From GCA-2862545 sp047609825 (GTDB lineage: Bacteria; Myxococcota_A; UBA796; GCA-2862545), in contig JBLFXJ010000397.1 in the NCBI GenBank assembly GCA_047609825.1, forward strand, positions 1-7,135: a stretch of 7,135 nt of DNA, written 5' to 3'. Below are positions 1 through 5,373 of this stretch, piece after piece. Numbering within the stretch: position 1 is the first letter of the stretch; every line of letters starts with the position of its first letter. The position numbers and the translations under genes were made by a program. The notes beneath the pieces are model-generated. The model made no database searches, was not told where the DNA came from, and saw only the letters and a program-made list of their open reading frames with translations.

Positions 1-1
1 G

Positions 2-130
2 TTCGGCTGGGCTGCGGCGTTGAGCCGGCACTCCGATGGGTACCCCGACCTCAACCCCGAGACGCCGCGGATCGCGCCGGTGATCTGGCTCGACGCCGTG
101 CCGGTGTTCGACGTGCAGGGCCGCTGGTGA
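2..130 (+). CDS. 3' end of an unrecognised gene (partial)
   Basis: The frame is open from the left edge and ends in TGA at 128-130, giving 42 C-terminal residues that end in FDVQGRW. The codons are G/C-rich at the third position like the neighbouring genes, and the frame stops 30 bp before the next start, so it is probably the tail of a real upstream gene. The fragment contains a short hydrophobic stretch (APVIWLDAVPVF) but no motif that I can assign to a family. No function is proposed. Because it is short, a chance open frame cannot be fully excluded. Confidence 0.5.
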   Translation, partial: FGWAAALSRHSDGYPDLNPETPRIAPVIWLDAVPVFDVQGRW

Positions 131-160
131 GCCGTCCCGCGGCGTTGTAGGCGGCTCCCC

Positions 161-1135
161 ATGGCGCAGCTCCACCTGATCATCGGCCCCGTCGGGTCCG
201 GCAAGTCCACCTTCGCCCGCGGACTCGCCCGGGACCAGCGCGCCGTGCGGCTCACCCTCGACGCCTGGATGACCCGCCTGTACGGCGACGATCCCCGGCC
301 GCCGGACCGCATCGCCTGGTACCTGGTGCGGGTGGACCGGTGCCTGGCCCAGATCTGGGAGGTGGCCCGGTCGGTGGCCGAGCGGGGCACGCCGGTGGTG
401 CTGGAGCTCGGGCTGATCCGCCGGGCCGACCGGGCGGCGTTCTACGAGCGGGTGGACGCTGCGGGGCTCAGCCTGGCTGTCGTGTTGGTGGACGCGCCCC
501 GGGAGGTGCGCCGGGAGCGGGTTGCGCGCCGGAACCTGGAGCGGGGGGAGACGTTCTCCGTGGACGTGCCGCCGGCGTTCTTCGAACTCGCCAGCGATGC
601 CTGGGAGCCGCCCGACGATGCCGAGGTCCGGGAGCGTCGCATCGTGCTCGCCGGAGCGGCGGTGTCGCGCCCTCAGGTCGCCATCCGACGGGCCACGCTG
701 GCCGATCTACCGGCGCTCGTAGCGCTCAATCCGTGGGTGCACGACCTGCACGTGGCCCGCGCGCCCGACTGCTACCGCCCGACGGATCCAGCGGCGCTGG
801 ACGACTGGTTCGCCGGTCGGCTCGGGGCCGAGGGGGTCGAGATCTGGCTGGTGGACGGCCTCGGCTACATCGTGCTCGAGCTGCGCGTGCGGGCCGGCAC
901 GGGCTTCAGTCACCCCTCGCGCAAGCTGCGGGTGGACCAGGTGGCGGTGCACGGCGACGCCCGTCGTCGCGGGATCGGACGCGCTCTGATGGCGCACGCG
1001 GACGCTCGCGCCCAGGCCCTCGGCTGCAGCCACGTGAGCCTGGAGGTCGCCGGGTTCAACGCGGACGCGCTGGCGTTCTACGCGGCCCTTGGCTTCGTCG
1101 CCGATGAGCACCGCCTCGCCCGCCGGGTGGGCTGA
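161..1135 (+). CDS. Fusion of AAA_33-type P-loop kinase-like domain and GNAT N-acetyltransferase
   Basis: This 324-residue protein has two enzyme domains. Seen in the sequence: residues 1-165 carry a Walker A loop, GPVGSGKS (9-16), then LTLDAWMTRLYG (31-42), whose Asp34 sits where related kinases place a substrate-binding or catalytic acid. An Arg-rich lid follows (about 114-128), then the RGETFSVDVPPAFF stretch (128-141). This pattern matches the zeta-toxin/AAA_33 group of small predicted ATP-dependent kinases. Residues 173-316 form a GNAT domain: motif A spans about 257-283 with the acetyl-CoA pyrophosphate loop RRRGIG (268-273), and motif B spans about 291-312 (VSLEVAGFNADALAFYAALGF region). 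ATG 161 is chosen because AGGCGG (149-154) lies 6 bp upstream and the P-loop begins almost at once. It is probably cytoplasmic, with no signal peptide. By inference it phosphorylates and/or acetylates a small molecule, but the substrate is unknown. Confidence 0.9.
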   Translation: MAQLHLIIGPVGSGKSTFARGLARDQRAVRLTLDAWMTRLYGDDPRPPDRIAWYLVRVDRCLAQIWEVARSVAERGTPVVLELGLIRRADRAAFYERVDAAGLSLAVVLVDAPREVRRERVARRNLERGETFSVDVPPAFFELASDAWEPPDDAEVRERRIVLAGAAVSRPQVAIRRATLADLPALVALNPWVHDLHVARAPDCYRPTDPAALDDWFAGRLGAEGVEIWLVDGLGYIVLELRVRAGTGFSHPSRKLRVDQVAVHGDARRRGIGRALMAHADARAQALGCSHVSLEVAGFNADALAFYAALGFVADEHRLARRVG

Positions 1136-1172
1136 GGCGTCCAGTGGTCGCCGCGCCGGATTACACCCGCGC

Positions 1173-3245
1173 ATGCTCACCTCTCTGCTCCTGTCTTCCG
1201 CCCTGCTCGCCGCCGAACCCGCCCTCCTCCGCGAGTGGACCGGCCCCTATGGCGGGCTGCCCCCGTTCGATCAGCCTGCGCCCGAGGACTTCGGGCCGGC
1301 GCTGGAGGCGGCGATGGCGGCCTACCAAGCGGAGATCGACCGCATCGCCGCCAACCCTGAGCGCGCCACCTTCGACAACACCATCGCCGCCCTGGAAGAC
1401 GCCGGGCGCGCCCTGAATCGGGTGGAGGCGGTGTACGACGTGCACCTGTCCACCAACGGCTCCGACGCCCTGCGGGCCGTGGAATCCGAGATGGCGCCGA
1501 AGCTGTCGGCGCTGCGCGACAGCATCACGCAGAATCAGGCATTGTTCGACCGGATCAAGGCGGTGTACACGTCGCGCAAGCTCAAGAAGCGCACGCCGGC
1601 CGAGCAGCGCCTCACGGCCCGGAAGTACACCGAGTTCACCCGCAACGGCGCCCAGCTCGACGCGGCCGCCAAGGAGCGGACCACGGCGATCAACGCCGAG
1701 CTCGCCGGGCTGTACACCCAGTTCAAGCAGAACCTCCTGGCCGATGGCGAGACGGTCATCCTGCTCGAGAGCGAAGACGACGTGGCCGGCCTGCCGGCGT
1801 CGGTGCGGGCGGCGGCCAAGGCGGCGGCCGAAGATCGGGGGCTGACCGGCTGGGCTGTGGTGAACACGCGGTCATCGGTGGCCCCGTTCCTCACCTATGC
1901 CACCCGGCGCGACCTGCGGGAGCGGGTGTGGCGGGCGTTCTACGACCGCGGCGACATGGGCGGCGACACCGACAACAACGCCATCATCACGCGCATCCTC
2001 GCCCTGCGCGCCGAGCGCTCCGCCCTGCTCGGGTTCGACAGCTTCGCCCACTGGCGCCTGGTGGACTCCATGGCCGGCACGCCCGAGGCGGCCACCGCGC
2101 TGATGCGCTCCGTGTGGAAGCCGGCGGTGGCCCGCGTGCGCGAGGAGGTGGCCGAGCAGCAGGCCCTGGCCGACGCCGAGGGCGCAGACATCACCATCGC
2201 CCCGTGGGACTACCGGTTGTACAGCGAGAAGGTGCGCTCTGCGAAGTACGCCTTCGACCAGGACCAGGTGAAGGCCTACCTCGAGCTCGAGCAGCTCCGC
2301 GAGGGCATGTTCTGGGTCGCCGGCGAGCTGTATGGGCTGAACTTCACGCCCATCGATGGCGTGCCCGTGGTGTCGCCCGACGTGCGGGTGTGGGAGGTCA
2401 CGGGCGCTGGCGGCGCCCACGTGGGCCTGTGGTATTTCGACCCGTTCGCCCGGCCGGGCAAGCGGTCCGGCGCCTGGATGAACGCATACCGTCCGCAAGA
2501 GCGGTTCCGAGGCGCGGTCTCGCCGCTGGTCTCCAACAACTGCAACTTCGTCGCCGGTGCCCCTGGCGAGCCCGTCCTGATCTCATGGGACGACGCCGAG
2601 ACCCTGTTCCACGAGTTCGGTCACGCCGTGCACGGCCTGCTGTCGAACGTGGACTACCCGTCCCAGGCGGGCACCAACGTCAAGCGCGACTACGTGGAGT
2701 TCCCGTCGCAGCTGCACGAGCACTGGCTCTCCACGCCCGAGGTGCTCACCCGGTTCGCCAAGCACCACGAGACCGGCGAGCCGCTGCCGATGGAGCTGGT
2801 GGACGCGCTGCACGAGGCGGCCAACTTCGGTCAGGGCTTCGCCACGCTAGAGTACCTGGCCAGCGCCATCGTCGACATGGAGCTGCACCTGGCGGATGCG
2901 GAGTCCATCGACCCCGACGCGTTCGAGCGGGAGACCCTCGCCGAGCTCGGCATGCCCGACGAGCTCGTGATGCGGCACCGCACCCCACAGTTCGGCCACA
3001 TCTTCTCCGGCGAGGGCTACGCCGCCGGGTACTACAGCTACTTGTGGGCCGACACGCTCACCGCGGATGCCGCCGCCGTGTTCCACGAGGCCGGCTCGAT
3101 GTACGACCCGGACGTGGCCCGGTCCCTGGTCGAGCATGTGCTCTCAGTGGGCGACACCATCGACCCCGCCGAGGGATTCCGGGCGTTCCGTGGGCGGGAC
3201 GTGGATGTGCAGGCGTGGATGCGCGACCGCGGGTTCGCCGAGTAG
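1173..3245 (+). CDS. M3 family zinc oligopeptidase (Dcp/peptidyl-dipeptidase type), probably exported
   Basis: This 690-residue metallopeptidase belongs to family M3 (thimet oligopeptidase/Dcp); known members cleave short peptides inside a deep channel. The zinc site is HEFGH (480-484), with Glu481 as catalytic base and Glu509 (in DYVEFPSQ) as third ligand, 25 residues after the second His as in thimet oligopeptidase. The substrate-binding Tyr cluster GEGYAAGYYSYLW is at 613-625. The helical N-terminal region begins with the WTGPYGG..PPFD motif usual in Dcp-like enzymes. Length and end-to-end similarity suggest an intact gene. The start is placed at ATG 1173, where the protein opens with a short hydrophobic stretch and an Ala-rich possible cleavage site (LLAAEPA). 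An in-frame ATG at 1089 would overlap the preceding gene by 47 bp and bury this segment. The signal peptide is weak: no basic residue and no lipobox. The Shine-Dalgarno is poor (GGA about 12 bp upstream). Likely role: degrading oligopeptides in the periplasm, or in the cytosol if the signal is not real. Confidence 0.93.
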   Translation: MLTSLLLSSALLAAEPALLREWTGPYGGLPPFDQPAPEDFGPALEAAMAAYQAEIDRIAANPERATFDNTIAALEDAGRALNRVEAVYDVHLSTNGSDALRAVESEMAPKLSALRDSITQNQALFDRIKAVYTSRKLKKRTPAEQRLTARKYTEFTRNGAQLDAAAKERTTAINAELAGLYTQFKQNLLADGETVILLESEDDVAGLPASVRAAAKAAAEDRGLTGWAVVNTRSSVAPFLTYATRRDLRERVWRAFYDRGDMGGDTDNNAIITRILALRAERSALLGFDSFAHWRLVDSMAGTPEAATALMRSVWKPAVARVREEVAEQQALADAEGADITIAPWDYRLYSEKVRSAKYAFDQDQVKAYLELEQLREGMFWVAGELYGLNFTPIDGVPVVSPDVRVWEVTGAGGAHVGLWYFDPFARPGKRSGAWMNAYRPQERFRGAVSPLVSNNCNFVAGAPGEPVLISWDDAETLFHEFGHAVHGLLSNVDYPSQAGTNVKRDYVEFPSQLHEHWLSTPEVLTRFAKHHETGEPLPMELVDALHEAANFGQGFATLEYLASAIVDMELHLADAESIDPDAFERETLAELGMPDELVMRHRTPQFGHIFSGEGYAAGYYSYLWADTLTADAAAVFHEAGSMYDPDVARSLVEHVLSVGDTIDPAEGFRAFRGRDVDVQAWMRDRGFAE

Positions 3246-3252
3246 CGGTGGG

Positions 3253-3612
3253 TCAGTCGCACTCGCCGAGGATCTCGAGCACGTTGGCGGCGAAGGCGCT
3301 GTTGCCCACGTCGTCGGCGAAGCACCCGTCGTATTGCTCGGCCCAGGTGCGCAGGTCGGCGCTGCAGGTGGCGTCGTCGCACACCCGCACCCGGGCCGCG
3401 ATGGTCAGCGTGTTGTCGGAGGGGTCGTCCTCGTCGGGGTCGAGGAAGTCGCCCTCGGAGAACCCGCAGGTGGCGGTCGCCACCCCCCACGCGATCTCGG
3501 GGTCCAGCGCGCACGGGTCGGCGCTGTCGGCGGCCTTGTCGTTCCCGCCGCAGCCAGCGCCCAGCAGGAGGAGGCCGAGCAGGATTCGGGAGCTGGACGG
3601 GATGGCTGGCAT
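3253..3612 (-). CDS. Small Cys-rich lipoprotein, function unknown
   Basis: The product is a 119-residue predicted lipoprotein. The signal peptide has Arg9, a hydrophobic core at 10-17 and a lipobox ending LGAGC, with Cys21 as the lipidated residue. This fits the permissive PROSITE lipobox pattern, although Gly at -3 is less usual than Leu. The mature part starts GGNDKAADSADPC and contains six more cysteines (34, 49, 78, 83, 97, 118), an even number compatible with three disulfides in the oxidising envelope. It also has an acidic patch, DPDEDDPSD (58-66). I recognise no family. ATG 3612 is chosen over in-frame upstream codons (open to 3744) because GAGG sits 5 bp before it and the signal peptide starts there. 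It lies 62 bp downstream of the sulfotransferase gene on the same strand and ends 7 bp from the convergent peptidase stop. Confidence 0.82.
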   Translation of the reverse strand: MPAIPSSSRILLGLLLLGAGCGGNDKAADSADPCALDPEIAWGVATATCGFSEGDFLDPDEDDPSDNTLTIAARVRVCDDATCSADLRTWAEQYDGCFADDVGNSAFAANVLEILGECD

Positions 3613-3617
3613 GCGGA

Positions 3618-3621
3618 CCTC
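3618..3621 (-). promoter_or_regulatory. Shine-Dalgarno GAGG of the small lipoprotein gene
   Basis: Read on the minus strand, GAGG lies 5 bases before the ATG at 3612. It fixes the start at the signal peptide instead of at upstream in-frame start codons. The remaining 62-bp gap (3613-3674) shows no clear promoter or hairpin terminator to me, so read-through from the sulfotransferase gene is plausible. Confidence 0.6.
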
Positions 3622-3674
3622 GTGGGGGTGGCGCGCGTGTATTCCAGCGAGGGGTCCACATCGAGCGGGCGTCT

Positions 3675-5363
3675 CTACAGCGTGATCCGGATCGCCCGGA
3701 AGGTCTTCCGGGGTGCGGCGTCCACCGGCAGCGTGAGCTCCCACACGATGTCGCCGTCGGGCGCCACCTCATACACCCGGGTGTAGGACGGGTCTGGCTC
3801 GTCCTCCGGCACCCGCAGGTCGCCGAACGTCACCAGGAGGTTGCCGGTGAGGGGCAGGCGGTCGGTGTCGCCCCAGGTGCCCGCATACAACGCCGGCTCT
3901 ACGTCGGGGGCGAACTCTGCGATGGCCGTGTAGGTGCCGGCCACCGGGTCCACGGCGAACTCGACCCCGCGGCTGACCTTGTCCTCGACGGGGAGCGGAG
4001 GTTCGAACGCGCTGGCGCCGTGGTTGCCGTTGTCGAACAACACAACCGTGCCGGCCGGCGTGATGGCGCCGCTGTGGGGGTGGTAGGGCGGCCGGGTGCC
4101 CGGCGTAGGGCGGAGCACGAGGCTGGCCCAGGGCTCGCGCCAGTTGGCGTTCGGGGCCAGGATCCACCCGACCTCACCGGTGGGGGTGAGCTTCACCACG
4201 GCGTCCTGGTGGCGGAGGGTGACCACCAGCCCGCCGTCGGTGGGGTCATGGGCCACGGCGTTGCCGTGCGACCAGTCGCGGATGTTGCGGCCGAAGAACT
4301 GCTCCCAGTAGTTGCCCTTCACGCCGTCATACGCGATGCGCTGCGGGTCGAGGCGGTCGAACAGCGGCCAGGAGTGGTCCACCCGGTTGGCCTCGGGGTC
4401 GTAGATCACAACCACATCGCCGGCGACGACCGAGTCGCGGCGCTCGGCGTCGATGTCGGACTCGCTGGAGGGGTAGGACCGGATGCCCCGCGCCTCGATG
4501 GACAGCAGGGCCCACCGGCCGTCCGGCAGCTCGGTCACGTCGTGGTGCATCACGGTCACGTCGGCCAGCGTGCTGATCGCGGGGTCGCCATCCCGTGGCT
4601 GCCACCGCCGGATGACCGCACCGAAGTCGTCCACCTCCACCACGCCCTTCTTGCCGGAGAGGTAGGCGAACCGGTGGGCCTGGGTGCGCCACAGCGCGTG
4701 CACATCGCCGCTCTCGGACTCGTGCAGCCAGCGGATCCGCCCGAGGTCGTCCACCAGCACCATCCACGCCTTGCGGCCCGGGCGGCCCTTGGTCGGGGCG
4801 AGCAGCGTGTAGCCGGGCTCGAGGCGGTCGGGATCCCGGGTGGTGACGACATAGCCGGGCACGTCGTCGGGCAGCGGGGGCGGCGTGGCGGCCACCGGGT
4901 CGGGCCAGGTGTGGCGGCTGCCGTCGGCCGTGATCGCGGTGATGATCAGGCTGTGCGCCGTGTCGGGGAGCAGGCCGACGAGGGCGAGGTCGTGCTCGGT
5001 GGACTGAGAGTGGCCGTCGAGGGTCCAGGTCTCGGCGTCGGCCTGCACGGCGAGCTCGAGGGTGGTGGGCTCGGACGTGGTCACCGTGAGCCCGAGGGTG
5101 ATCGGTCCCAGGGGCGACGGTGGCGGGTGTACTGCGGGCGCGCCGAGGAACACGCTGGGCGTGGTGGCAGTGGACGTGCCGCCGGTCGGGGTGGTGCCGG
5201 TGGGCGTGCTGCCTGCCGATGTGGTGCCGGTGGGCGTGCTGCCGGACGCTGTCGCTCCAGCGGGAGTGCCGCTCGCCGTGGGAGAGGTCGAGGGCGCGCC
5301 GCTGTCGCCGCTGGGCTTGGGGGCCACGGGACTGCAGGCGAGCCAGAGCAGGAGGGGTGCCAT
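3675..5363 (-). CDS. Arylsulfotransferase (ASST) family lipoprotein
   Basis: The product is 562 residues. Known ASST enzymes are six-bladed propellers that move sulfate between phenolic compounds without PAPS, through a sulfo-histidine. Seen here: His273/274 in VMHHDVTELPDG, His366 in DWSHGNAV, Arg384 in TLRHQD, and His430 in YHPHSG just before the FDNG motif (443-446). These align with His252, His356, Arg374 and catalytic His436 of E. coli CFT073 ASST, and the 18-residue His366-Arg384 spacing is identical. An Fn3-like N-terminal domain covers about 82-160. Residues 1-9 are a very short hydrophobic signal. Cys10 (LWLAC) is the only cysteine in the protein, which supports lipidation; the enterobacterial disulfide pair is therefore absent. 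Residues 18-70 form a Ser/Thr/Gly/Pro linker. ATG 5363 is chosen for its Shine-Dalgarno; GTG 5375, overlapping the previous stop, would add MRVA and a basic residue. Probable location is the periplasm or cell surface; the substrate is unknown. Confidence 0.9.
   Translation of the reverse strand: MAPLLLWLACSPVAPKPSGDSGAPSTSPTASGTPAGATASGSTPTGTTSAGSTPTGTTPTGGTSTATTPSVFLGAPAVHPPPSPLGPITLGLTVTTSEPTTLELAVQADAETWTLDGHSQSTEHDLALVGLLPDTAHSLIITAITADGSRHTWPDPVAATPPPLPDDVPGYVVTTRDPDRLEPGYTLLAPTKGRPGRKAWMVLVDDLGRIRWLHESESGDVHALWRTQAHRFAYLSGKKGVVEVDDFGAVIRRWQPRDGDPAISTLADVTVMHHDVTELPDGRWALLSIEARGIRSYPSSESDIDAERRDSVVAGDVVVIYDPEANRVDHSWPLFDRLDPQRIAYDGVKGNYWEQFFGRNIRDWSHGNAVAHDPTDGGLVVTLRHQDAVVKLTPTGEVGWILAPNANWREPWASLVLRPTPGTRPPYHPHSGAITPAGTVVLFDNGNHGASAFEPPLPVEDKVSRGVEFAVDPVAGTYTAIAEFAPDVEPALYAGTWGDTDRLPLTGNLLVTFGDLRVPEDEPDPSYTRVYEVAPDGDIVWELTLPVDAAPRKTFRAIRITL
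5161..5250 (-). repeat. 30-bp tandem repeat in the Ser/Thr/Gly linker of the sulfotransferase
   Basis: Two adjacent 30-bp units, 5191-5220 and 5221-5250, share their first 23 bases exactly on the + strand. A degenerate third copy precedes them at 5161-5190. On the minus strand each unit encodes a ten-residue block of the GSTPTGTT type. The repeat is in frame and a multiple of three, so copy-number change would only lengthen or shorten the linker. It probably arose by local duplication within a low-complexity spacer. Confidence 0.75.
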
Positions 5364-5368
5364 GGCGA

Positions 5369-5373
5369 CCCTC
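5369..5373 (-). promoter_or_regulatory. Shine-Dalgarno GAGGG overlapping the stop of the FG-GAP gene
   Basis: On the minus strand GAGGG lies 5 bases before the ATG at 5363, and its first two bases are the last two of the TGA (5374-5372) ending the upstream gene. A ribosome finishing the FG-GAP gene therefore terminates on the binding site of the sulfotransferase gene, the layout expected for translational coupling. It also favours ATG 5363 over GTG 5375. Confidence 0.65.

Noticed and set aside
161..660. Zeta-type toxin of a toxin-antitoxin pair
   Set aside because: The P-loop domain resembles this fold, but it is fused to a GNAT domain and no small antitoxin gene is visible upstream. A small-molecule kinase is the safer reading.
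3235..3270. Possible terminator at the convergent junction
   Set aside because: Only an 8-base direct repeat (TCGCCGAG at 3235-3242 and 3263-3270) is present. There is no inverted repeat with a T-run, and the 7-bp gap leaves no room outside the genes.
1928..3685. 585-residue open frame on the + strand within the peptidase region
   Set aside because: It lies in another frame of the well-supported M3 peptidase and runs across the convergent junction. Its translation is Arg/Ala/Gly/Pro-rich with no domain, a typical GC-rich shadow.
3613..3744. 44-residue N-terminal extension of the small lipoprotein
   Set aside because: It overlaps the 3' end of the sulfotransferase gene and would bury the signal peptide. 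ATG 3612 has a good Shine-Dalgarno.
5161..5250. CRISPR-like array
   Set aside because: The repeats are directly adjacent with no unique spacers and lie in frame within a coding linker.
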